64,000 bases of DNA from assembly GCA_029706075.1 (NCBI GenBank), contig JAINUG010000020.1:1102125-1166124 (forward strand), written 5' to 3'. Numbering within the stretch: the first letter of the stretch is position 1; every line of letters begins with the position of its first letter. Under the pieces are notes generated by a model that worked only from the letters and a program-made list of their open reading frames with translations, ran no database searches and had not been told where the DNA came from. A program made the position numbers and the translations under genes. The stretch comes from Aldrovandia affinis. Its lineage: Eukaryota; Chordata; Actinopteri; Notacanthiformes; Halosauridae. Shown here one piece after another: positions 54,561 to 64,000 of the stretch.

Positions 54561-55809
54561 CACTGCCTGGCCCCCAAAAAAAGTCACCACCTGGATTTAA
54601 CTAAGCAAATAGGTAAGAGCCTTCCATTGGATAATTACTGCAGTGATTAATATGTTTTAGCTGGCAACAAGTTATTTAACCCTAACTGATGCAGTGAGTA
54701 GCTTCTCATTTCTTAAACAACCATGTCGGAAGACATATCCTGTGGTCGTGGAAAAGATGTTAATCTGTTTCAGAAGGGTCAAATTATTTGCCTGCATCAA
54801 GCAAAGAAAACAACTAAGGATATTGCTGAAACTACTAAAATTGGGTTAAGAACTGTCCAACGCATTATTCAAACCTGGAAGGATAGTGGTGAACCATCAT
54901 CTTCGAGGAAGAAATGTGGTCGGAAAAAAATCTTGAATGATCGTGATCGGCGATCACTTAAACGTTTGGTGAAATCATATCGTAAAAAATCAACAGTAGA
55001 ACTCACGGCTATGTTTAATAGTGAAAGTAAGAGCATTTCCACATGCACAATGTGAAGGGAACTCAAGGGATTGGGACTAAACAGCTTTGTAGCCTTAAGA
55101 AAACCACTTGTCAGTGAGGCTAATCGGAAAAAAAGGCTTCAATTTGCTAGGGGGCATAAAGATTGGACTCTGGAGCAATGGAAGAAGGTCATGTGGTCTG
55201 ATGAGTCCAGATTTACCCTGTTCCAGAGTGATGGGCGCATCAGGGTAAGAAGAGAGGCGGATGAAGTGATGCACCCATCATGCCTAGTGCCTACTGTACA
55301 AGCCTGTGGGGGCAGTGTTATGATCTGGGGTTGCTGCAGTTGGTCAGGTCTAGGCTCAGCAACTTTATGTGCCCAAAGAATGAGGTCAGCTGACTACCTG
55401 AATATACTGAATGACCAGGTTTTTCCATGAATGGATTTTTTCTTCCCTGATGGCACGGGCATATTCCAAGATGACAATGCCATGATTCATCGGGCTCAAA
55501 TTGTGAAAGAGTGGTTCAGGGAGCATGAGACATCATTTTCACACATGAATTGGCCACCACAGAGTCCAGACCTTAACCCCATTGAGAATCTTTGGGATGT
55601 GCAGGAGAAGACTTTGCGCAGTGGTCCGACTCTCCCATCATCAATACAAGATCTTGGCGAAAAGTTAATGCAACTCTGGACGGAAATAAATGTTGTGACA
55701 TTGCAGAAGCTTATCGAAACGATGCCACGGTGAATGTGTGCCGTAATCAAAGCTAAAGGCGGTCCAATGAAATATTAGAGTGTGTAACTTTTTTGGGGGA
55801 CGGGCAGTG
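54561..55809 (+). mobile_element. Nearly complete Tc1/mariner element
   Basis: The ends CACTGCC and GGCAGTG are flanked by TA (54559-54560 and 55810-55811). At 1249 bp it has the full-length size for the superfamily. It holds a transposase frame open end to end except for two stop codons. The copy at 16181 is its closest relative in the window. Confidence 0.95.
54723..55733 (+). pseudogene. Tc1-type transposase with two in-frame stops
   Basis: The frame covers 337 codons, with TGA at 55053-55055 and at 55428-55430 and no frameshift. N-terminal paired-type helix-turn-helix domains (IAETTKIGLRTVQRIIQTW near 54820-54880) are followed by WSDESRFTLFQSDGR (first Asp), FQDDNA (second Asp) and [10 protein letters not shown] (Glu). 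I count 36 residues between the second Asp and the Glu, rather than the 34 usual for Tc1. The DNA sites would be the element's own ends. Confidence 0.92.
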
Positions 55810-55811
55810 TA

Positions 55812-57055
55812 TAATACATAAATAATATAATAAGAAAATTCATAAAAGGGCTAATTTGGGGTTTAATTAGGCCACCTCCATGTGAAATCAGACACATTTT
55901 GGCCAGTCATCAGACCCTTTCGAAAGTTGTCAGGTGCATCTACTTTTGAAACCAACGTGAAGGGAAATTTCAGATACAGTTGACTGAATTGGTTAAGATG
56001 CTTAAGGGGGGGGGGGGGTGGAATGAATTTGTCTTCCATTTTGTCTACTAACCTTTGATCCACACATGCAGTGTTAGAGCACCTGTTATATTTGTGTCCT
56101 TTTTTTGCTACTTCAAAAGAAGCACCTTTTACCCTTTGCCTAGGTTTTTTTGGTTTGTTGTATAGCCTAGATTCCTTTCTGGGAGCACAGCAGATTTCAG
56201 TGTGCGAGTCGGTGTGAAGAGGTACATTATGGACAGAGATTTGTTATTGATGCTGCCAATGTATTATCACTGCTAGTACTGTTTAAAAAAACATTTTTGG
56301 TGTGATGTTCTACACACTTTTGTATGCGCAGAGTACATTTCAGTGTGGGATATTGTGGTTTTCAAGAGATGATTGGGGGTGTTTATCTTGTCCCCTGTTG
56401 AAAACACGATGGTATTTTGGTGGGGGCCGGAGTGGATGTTCTGCAGAATCCTGCCTGGCCTAACTAACCTTAAATAATTTGGAGCGAAGTTAAAACAAAA
56501 CCAAAAAAACGAAACAGAAGCATTTCAAGACTCCTCCATCTTTGTTACTCAATTGCCCTCCATTTAAACCTCACAACCAGACCCTATGTAAGAAAAGGAA
56601 AAAAAAAAAACATTCAAAATGGAGAGGCTTGTTCAGAAAAAGCCAGCACTTGGAGTTAAAATCCACTTAGAGAGTAAGAGTTCCTCTGAACTGCTAAGAG
56701 AGGAGAGAGGGTGGGGAGGCAGAGCCAGACATATGGCGCTGAATACTCACATACTTAATTGTGGCTGCAAACACAAAAAACGGGCTGAAAATAAATGTCT
56801 GAATGGATAACCACATGGTTGGTGATAATAGCGGCCTTTGGGCTGTGCTTCGGTTTATAGGCATTATTGCCTTTTTGTCACTGGAATCCCATAATTTGGT
56901 TTCACTTCATTTGTTATAGCTGAAACAAGTCTCAGAGGGCCATATGCTACAGGGATACAGTGCTATGGCTTAAAGGAAAGTATTTGTCTTACATGTTGTT
57001 TTTTTGCCCATTTCAAATGCAGGACTGGCATTTCAGTTGGCCATTTCATCTGTAT
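55812..57055. other. Intergenic, nothing recognised
   Basis: A poly-G run lies near 56007-56018. No gene is supported. Confidence 0.4.
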
Positions 57056-57129
57056 CCCAGTGCTGCTCTGAGCGCTGTAATGGTCAGAGTGAATTCAACA
57101 CCTGGCAATGAAGAGAAAGTTGTCATGTA

Positions 57130-57372
57130 TGGTGACACAGCAAGCTGCAGCTTTGTTAGCTTACACTGGGCTAACAGTGTAGTAGACACACACACTATGG
57201 TTAGAGAGCAGGCTGTAGCTTTCTTAGCTTACACAGGCCTAACAGTGTAGTAGACACACACACTATGGTTAGAGTGCAGGCTGTAGCTTTGTTAGCTTGT
57301 ACGACGCTAACAGTGTAGTAGACACACACTATGGTTAGAGAGCAGGCTGTAGCTTTGTTATCTTACACAGCG
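57130..57372. repeat. About 70-bp tandem repeat, four units
   Basis: Units contain CTATGGTTAGAGAGCAGGCT, GTAGCTTTGTTAGCTTACAC and GCTAACAGTGTAGTAGACAC. A further unit lies at 58970-59035, beyond the Tc1 element. Confidence 0.9.
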
Positions 57373-57733
57373 CTAAAGGCCTCTACATGCTTCTGCATAA
57401 CTTGTGTGACTTCTTTGCGGTTCGCGCAATGCAACAATGTCGCAAGCACTTGGCAATTTATACCTCTGCAAAGGCTATACCCAGCCTATGCAACATGGTG
57501 TCTTTACACTTCTGTACACTAGTAGGCGTCAATGTATTGAACAAGGTCGGTAAAGTTTTCATGAAAGCAGGGAAACTCCTGTACCTTCGAACTTCTTCAG
57601 CCAATCTTTCCTGAAGCTGGTTCATTTTATACCGTGTCGAACAAATGATGCTAGCTATCTATATCGTTAGCTACAGTTAGCGAGCTTTATTTGGCCGTGA
57701 TACCAGGTTGCTAGCTAGCTAGCTAGCTAGATA

Positions 57734-58885
57734 CACTATATGGCCAAAAGTCAGTGGACACCTGACCATCACACCTGTATGAGCTTGTTGGACATCCCAT
57801 TCTAAAACCATGGGCATTAATATGGAGTTGGACCCCCCTTTGCAGCTATGACAGCTGCCACTCTTCTGGGAAGGCTTTCCACAAGATTTTGGAGTGTGTC
57901 TGTGAGAATTTGTGCCCGTTCGGCCAAAAGAGCATCTGTGAGGTCAGGCACTGATGTTGGACGAGAAGGCCTGGCTTGCAATCGGCGTTCTAATTCCTCC
58001 CAAAGGTGTTCAATGGGGTTGAGATCAGGGCTCTGTGCAGGCCAATCAAGTTCCTCCACACCAAACTCGTCTAACCATGTCTTTATGGACCTCGCTTTGT
58101 GCACAGGGGCACAGTCATGCTGGAACAGCAAAGGGCCTTCCCCAAACTGTTGCCACAAAGTTGGAAGTGCCCAATTGGCTAAGATGTCTTCGTGTCCTGT
58201 AGCATTAAGAATACTCTTCACTGGAACTAAGGGGCCTATCCCAAACCCTGAGAAACAGCCCCAGAAGATTATCCCTCCTCCACCAAACTTTACAGTAGGC
58301 ACTATGCATTCCGGAAGGTAGCGTTCTCCTGGCATTCGCCAAACCCAGATTCATCCATCAGACTGCCAGATAGTGAAGCGTGATTCATCACTCCAAAGAA
58401 CATGTTTCCACTGCTCCAGAGTCCAGTTGCGGCGTGCTTTACACCACTACAGCCGACACTTGGCATTGCGCATGGTGATGTGAGGCTTGTGTGCAGCTGC
58501 TCGGCCATGGAAACCCATTCCATGAAGCTCCCGACGCATAGTTCTTGTGCTGATGGTGCTTCCAGAGGCAGTTTGGTACTCTGTAGTGAGTGATGCAGCA
58601 GATGTTGGCGATTTTTACGCACTATGCGCTTCAGCACTCGTCGGCCCCGCTCTGTGAGTTTGCGTGGTCTACCACTTTGTGGCCGAGCTGTTGTTGCTCC
58701 TAGACGCTTCCACTTCACAATAATAGCACTTACAGTTGACCGGGGCACATCTAGTAGGGCAGAAATTTCACAAACTGACTTGTGGCAAAGGTGGCATCCT
58801 ATGACAGTGCCGCGTTTAAAGCCACTGAGCTCTTTACGAACCATTCTGAATTCTAAATGTTTGTCTGTGGAGATTGCATATAGTG
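57734..58885 (-). mobile_element. Tc1-type element, minus strand, deleted at its 5' end
   Basis: The left end CACTATATGGCCAAAAGTCA is preceded by TA. The right end keeps only CATATAGTG followed by TA. Most of the right inverted repeat and the leader before the transposase are missing. Confidence 0.9.
57817..58844 (-). pseudogene. Tc1 (DD34E) transposase, frameshifted
   Basis: On the minus strand the N-terminal part (58844 down to about 58580) has the helix-turn-helix VCEISALLDVPRSTVSAIIV and the GRPRKLTERGRRVLKR part. A frameshift follows. The C-terminal part (58335-57817) is open, with FQHDCAP and [14 protein letters not shown] spaced by 34 residues, ending [14 protein letters not shown]. 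The usual Asn after the second Asp is Cys. Confidence 0.92.
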
Positions 58886-58965
58886 TAAAAAACTATCGAG
58901 TTTTGCTTAGCTAACGTTAACATAGATATATACAGGTATGGTATGCAGCTGCCAATAACAATGTC

Positions 58966-59037
58966 TATGGTTCGAGAGCAGGCTGTAGCTTTGTTGTTAG
59001 CTTACACAGCGCAAACAGCATAGTGGACACACACAGG
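58966..59037. repeat. Outlying unit of the 70-bp tandem repeat
   Basis: TCTATGGTTCGAGAGCAGGC and TAGTGGACACACACAGG match the units at 57130-57372. Confidence 0.85.
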
Positions 59038-59134
59038 AGATCTGTCCCGTGCAGCGGAGAGAAACCTAAATCGGGGTGGGGAGCCGGTGCAAGGGCCGGT
59101 GCTGGTTTTTCTTCCCACCAATTTCCCTGGATCA

Positions 59135-59290
59135 GTTAGCTAATGGCGTTTTTACACCACACAGTACAGTATGGCACGGCACGGTAACCATCCGTACCCG
59201 TAACTATCCCCTTCACAGGTTGAGTCCCTGTGTCGTTTTTCCATCGCACAACAGAACCGTGACGATAGGAGGCGTTAGATAGGAGGAGTT
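59135..59290. repeat. MITE-like repeat fragment
   Basis: GGCGTTTTTACACCACACAG and TGTCGTTTTTCCATCGCACA resemble the two ends of a dispersed non-autonomous repeat. Class is uncertain. Confidence 0.35.
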
Positions 59291-59313
59291 ATCTGAAGTG
59301 ACAAAAAAGAATG

Positions 59314-59412
59314 CGACCGGCAAGTTTCCCCATGGGGACAAATAAAGTGTGTCGTATCGTAATTATTCGGCGTTGGTCCTCCAATGAATTGCAGTTTACC
59401 AAGATCACATTT
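59314..59412 (+). repeat. Direct repeat, first copy
   Basis: GGCAAGTTTCCCCATGGGGA through TTTACCAAGATCACAT recurs at 60243-60342 with a few changes. Confidence 0.88.
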
Positions 59413-59753
59413 CCACTTTCCACTACCATTTCCACTTAAACATTGACACTGTCCAGTTCAGATCCTTTTCTTTCAAAGGCCTGGGTTTAACTCGAGCAAC
59501 GGAATGCATTGAAGCGATTCCTATATCTTTCTAAAAATCTATTTATGTGATGAATGAAAATGTTGTACTATGAAAATGTATATTCTAACTGCGTTAATAA
59601 AAATGAAAATGACAATACTATACTTTGTCCTTTCAAAGAAAACGTGTTTATTTCAGTTTTCATAACACAAACCTAACCACCTATCTGTGGTGACATTAGT
59701 AACATTGACATTGTAAACATTACAGCTAAAATTCACAAAAGCAGAACACGGCC

Positions 59754-60104
59754 TGGCGTGGTGGTGCAGTGGATAGCACTCACAGCAAGAAGGTCTCGGG
59801 TTCGAATCCAGGCCGGGGGCCTTTCTGTGTGGAGTTTGCATGTTCTCCCTGTGTCCGCGTGGGTTTCCTCCGGGTACTCCGGTTTCCTCCCACAGTCCAA
59901 AGACATGCATGTTAGCCTAATTGGAGAGTCTAAATTGCCCGTAGGTATGAGTGTGTGAGTGAATGGTGTGTGTGCCTGCGATGGATTGGCGACCTGTCCA
60001 GGGTTTATTCCTGCCTCTCGCCCCTATGCATGCTGGGATAGGCTCCAGCCCCCCGCGACCCTGACCAGGAATAAGCGGCTTAGACAATGAGATGAGATGA
60101 GATG
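59754..60104 (+). repeat. tRNA-headed SINE with 11-bp target duplication
   Basis: The head is GGTGGTGCAGTGGATAGCAC then GGGTTCGAATCCAGG. The body has GTGTGGAGTTTGCATGTTCT and GATGGATTGGCGACCTGTCC, and the tail is GATGA repeats. AGAACACGGCC flanks it (59743-59753 and 60105-60115). This body is very common in teleost genomes. Confidence 0.93.
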
Positions 60105-60242
60105 AGAACACGGCCTTCCCCATAACATTAGCTACAATTTTCTTACCTCTACCTAGGCGTTTGGAAGTCATGTCAGGGACAGTGAGTGCAGGAGGTCCCA
60201 TATGTGACTTCACACTAGGCTATGTATATATATATATATATA

Positions 60243-60342
60243 TTGGCAAGTTTCCTCACGGGGACAAATAAAGTATATTGTATTGTATATTTATTATTCA
60301 CCGTTGGTCCTCCAATGAATTGCAATTTACCAAGATCACATT
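60243..60342 (+). repeat. Direct repeat, second copy
   Basis: Matches 59314-59412. Directly before it lies a (TA)n run at 60224-60242. Confidence 0.88.
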
Positions 60343-60484
60343 AAATACCTCATATTTCTCTAACCTACATTGTTTTCAATCGTATAAAAATGGAAACATT
60401 AGCTATAGCCAATCACTGCAAAGATATGTCCAACACTACAAGCTAAAAAAAAATGTAATGCAAGTGTCGATTTATGGACTTTAG

Positions 60485-60725
60485 ACCCTATTTAGGGGGG
60501 CTTTAGCCCCCTTGTCTTTCATCTCAGCCCCCCTGAAAATGTTTAGTCATTCTTTTATAAAAAAACATTTTTGCTTAATGTCTATTTTTAAAAATACCAC
60601 AGATTGATAGTGGTACTTCAATTCTGAGAGCGACCACCATTGTGGTGTTTTTGTTTTTGAATTTAACAGTAAATGAATTTAAAATTTTGGCTCACATTCT
60701 CATTGGGGGCTGAGCCCCCCTAAAG
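60485..60725. repeat. MITE-like repeat with GC-rich inverted ends
   Basis: TTTAGGGGGGCTTTAGCCCC at the left and GGGGCTGAGCCCCCCTAAAG at the right are imperfect inverted copies around an AT-rich core of about 200 bases. Confidence 0.6.
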
Positions 60726-61086
60726 GTGAAATCCTAGAATCGCGCCTGGTTATGGCTATTAGTATTGCAAGTCAAAAGGCTGCATTTTAGATGCTATTTT
60801 GCTGTGTAGTTGTCGTTTTGTACTTTTGTACTTATAAAATATAAGAATATAGGTAGGCATGTTTTTTGACGGCTAGCATGGTATGCATAGGCATAGCATG
60901 ACAATCCATTCAGTTGTAAGAAAATATTTTTTTTACGTTTCATGCGTAATTTAAAGGTATCTATAACTGTACATATGTAATGTGCCAGTGTGTATTATTA
61001 TTCAGTTATAGCTCTCCAACTTTACCCCGAGCTCAGTGCCGTCTGCGTAGTTTGGTCGCGTCTGCATGCTGTTTTGCTTATGTCAC

Positions 61087-61415
61087 TAGCTATGTTTCCA
61101 TTAGACCGTCTTTATGCGAATATACTCATATGGTATAAAAAGTTTGTCGACAGTCTTGATGAAAACAACAAACGTCAGGATACATTGTTCAATATCGACA
61201 GAAAGTTTATACCTTCGACGTGGTGTGGTCATTTTCTGTCGATAAAATGTTGTGCGACCAATGGTGTTGGAAACGTTTTTTACCTAAGAATTGTTTTTGT
61301 TGCGCATCATTTTGAAGTCGTGACAATATTTTCGTCAGCCGTTTCCTCTATCATCGAGGAAGAACATATTTTCTAAGGTTTTTCTTCGCCAAAAACCGGT
61401 TTAATGGAAACGCAC
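61087..61415. repeat. Putative MITE
   Basis: GTTTCCATTAGACCG near 61094 pairs with CCGGTTTAATGGAAAC near 61397 as an inverted repeat. The 128-codon frame across it has no recognisable domain. Confidence 0.5.
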
Positions 61416-61739
61416 ATTCACCAGCAAAATTCGCATACATTATTTTTGCGACCCTTAAGTTGCTCGCTTACAATGAGTTCGAAAAGTGAATGGAAACATC
61501 AATTGTTACCATGCCAGAACTTTCAACCGCAATCGCGTTACTCTTCCCACATTGCAAGGCCGCTATTAAATATTCATACAGCGAAAAGACCTCACTGCGC
61601 TTTGAATAAATCATGACCAGCTTAATCAAGACGGGTGGGCGTGTACTTGCGTTATTTTGCTTTTTCAAAGCCTATGAGAGAACAATGGCTTGCTGAGACT
61701 GATGTGGGACCACCCCTTTCTGTTGAATATTTCAGTGTC

Positions 61740-62049
61740 CCCGCCCCGTCCCAGGGCTGCCATTTTGGTTTTGTTCCCGTTTGCTGTAGGAAGAAACAGC
61801 AACGCGAATAGACAGGATACATAGTCAGCTAGTTAGCTACATAGCTAGAGTGACTCGACAATTAAGAACACGTCTAGCTAACTCTTGTTATCTTGGTCAG
61901 AGCGCGTTGTTCTTTTACCTTTTATATTTCCGGGTAGTTTCCTCTTTTCTTTTTTAACTCGCAAAGAATAATCCTAGTAGTCCGCATTGCCAGAAACACA
62001 CAGAGGGAGCGGTTTGCAGGCATTGAGAGTGGACAGAGAAGGATTATTG
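61740..62049 (+). promoter_or_regulatory. Candidate promoter and noncoding first exon
   Basis: GCTGCCATTTTGG near 61757 matches the YY1-type element often found at housekeeping start sites. The following sequence has no long frame and ends in the good donor ATTATTG|GTAAGG at 62049. The gene it serves cannot be named from this window. Confidence 0.4.
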
Positions 62050-64000
62050 GTAAGGTAACGTTACACTATAGACATCAATAAATGAACTATCGATGTCTAG
62101 CTAGCTCGGTCTTGGCCGGCCTTATTGCTTGGTTACTTGCCAACACCGTCGCTAGCCCTGGGGCAGTTGTTGATGTTGTCTCATAGCACATATTAATAAG
62201 CTAGTTAGCTAGCAATGCACGAACAAAGCGTGCCCGAATGGCAAGCTAGTTGGCGGTGCACTGCGCCAACCCAGGTTAGGCCCTGGCCAGGTAACAAGCT
62301 AGCTTGGACAGTAAAGCTGGCTAGCGCGCTAGCTGTTGCCGGTTGCGTTCTGCCCCGAATGAATCAAAGTTTCAGGCTGGCTAAAGTTCGCTAAATAAAA
62401 TCAATGGGATTAGTGACACACAACCTGCATGGACTTGGACCATAGGGTTAGCTGACTAGCTGCATGGCATTTTTATGTTTCCTAGCTAAAGCCAGTTGCT
62501 GGAAAGCCACATCCACCTGACAACGGGTCGGCAGGGTTGTGTTTGCTTTGGGTTTAAAACCAATTAAAGGCATCGCACGATAAAGGCCTACATTAAAGCT
62601 TCCCTGATGGTTATCAAACTACCGTTCGCAGCTGCTTCAACAAGGAAGCAACCAAGGTTGTGCGTTTCGTTTTCGGTTTATTGGAATTTGTGTTGCACCC
62701 TGCTAGCTAACTTTAGCTTGCTAGCCAACGGACTTGCTAATGTACTAACGCTAACTTGCTATCATAAACAAATTGCTTGCCTTAATGCTAACGGTTAACT
62801 AGTAATTATTCGTATGCAACACTTGTGGCTTTGGTGACATGCTAGCTTGCAAGGCCGTAAACGATATGTATTTCAGTGGCGCTTGATATAATTTGTAATT
62901 CGCTATGACTAACGTTATCTTGGCGAGATAAAAGCCGGGGCCTGATCTAAGTATACCGGTATTATTTGAGTTAGGTAATCGGTCTATTTTGCGATTGAAT
63001 CAGGATTGTGCAGTAATAGGGCGGTAGCCAAATTCTAATCCCGACCCACAAAACCAGTTATCTTGCATTGCTAACTCTAACTCCAGGAATTATTTATAAA
63101 GTCGCACCATAACGTTGTTTCTTCACGACACGTTAAAGTGTAGGTAAATTGCATTTAGAATGCATCGCCAAACTTTTTGCTTGTTTACGGGCGCAGCCGA
63201 TAGCGGACAATGGGGTAGAAGATCCGAAGCAATCACCGCATTGTAAAGAAACGCAACCTTAGCATCTGCAGTCAGTTTTAATGAATCAGCGTTTTTGTTG
63301 GAGTCTAAAGGACTAACGCTACTCCACGCCGCACAAAGTAACCTCATCTGATATGACACCGTGCCTCAATTGTTATAACGTTATTGTTCGACAGGGCAAT
63401 AAGCAATTAATTTGTGCTGACCGCACGGACATTCAAAAACACTTTGGAGACTGAGTTTTCCTGTAAAGTATAACAATATTATTGTGCAAGTGTTTAATAG
63501 TTGGTCGGAGGTATTCAGAACTTGCCATGGTATGATTTGACATGACAGCTGTGCCTTAGTCTTTGTACTGTTCATTTGTTCAGCCGTTTAATTTTTAGCG
63601 TGTCATATGCTGTGGAAAAATTCAGGTCACGGTGGTTGAATATAGTATTTCAACAAGTGTAGACTGCCACTTCAATTCAAATATTTAAGCGACACAGTCC
63701 ACATTAAGTGCCCATCGTCACCGACTGGGCATTTCAAGTATTTGTAAGGCTTGGATTCACTACGTTGGAGAAAATAATTACTATTCATAGAAAATGCTGA
63801 ATCATCACCTCACAATACTGTTGGGAGAAGCATTAACTGTTAAAATAAAATCCAGAATATAATGCATGTATTTGCTTCACAAGCTAACATGTTTAAAACA
63901 TATTTGTGGTTATTTTATTTTTGCACATTGCCAAATCAAGAAAAAAGGTGGCGTTTTCTTTTGATTGTTTAAATGTAACTAGTTGAACTAAACCGTATCA
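62050..64000. other. Probable first intron or intergenic DNA, no exon recognised
   Basis: TAGC-rich words continue to about 62870. No convincing coding exon or repeat family is seen. Confidence 0.4.

Noticed and set aside
59756-59820. tRNA-like sequence
   Set aside because: It is the head of a SINE bounded by an 11-bp target duplication.
60990-61376. 128-codon + strand frame
   Set aside because: It lies across a MITE-like sequence with inverted ends, and no domain is recognisable.

Overview
This is vertebrate nuclear DNA and almost certainly teleost fish. It holds one multi-exon gene with GT-AG introns, many Tc1/mariner elements, Ty3/gypsy elements, tRNA-headed SINEs and an L2 LINE of fish type, and abundant CA/GT and TAGC microsatellites. 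The SINEs share a 3' tail with the L2 LINE, as in the UnaSINE/UnaL2 pairs described from eels. An elopomorph is therefore possible, but this is weak inference. No bacterial-type operons, CRISPR arrays, rRNA genes or convincing free-standing tRNA genes are present.

The only protein-coding host gene I can support is camkv (CaM kinase-like vesicle-associated pseudokinase) on the + strand. I assembled ten coding exons from 27967 to 48990. Their phases all join and sum to 2340 nt (779 residues plus stop). The kinase fold keeps the VAIK-like lysine and the APE motif, but has HRNLK in place of HRDLK and DFY in place of DFG. A calmodulin-binding-like basic helix and a long Pro/Gly-rich tail in the last exon follow. 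The likely 3' UTR ends at a polyadenylation signal near 51158.

Regions: 1-5000 is a decayed Gmr1-like Ty3/gypsy element with integrase ahead of reverse transcriptase and a SCAN-like gag. 5-16 kb is intergenic, with SINEs, microsatellites and a 52-bp minisatellite. 16-21 kb is a nest of Tc1-type transposons. 21-26.5 kb is a second Gmr1-like element, broken by an insertion whose LTR pieces face each other and which is flanked by a 5-bp target duplication. 27.9-51.2 kb is camkv, whose introns are swollen by three large minisatellites, nested transposons, an L2 fragment, a SINE and a 1.1-kb solo LTR. 52-64 kb has two candidate noncoding first exons with good splice donors, probably promoters of the next gene, plus Tc1 elements, a SINE and MITE-like repeats.

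The most unusual feature is in camkv intron 4. The end of exon 4, together with its splice donor, has been amplified in tandem about a dozen times directly downstream of the authentic junction.
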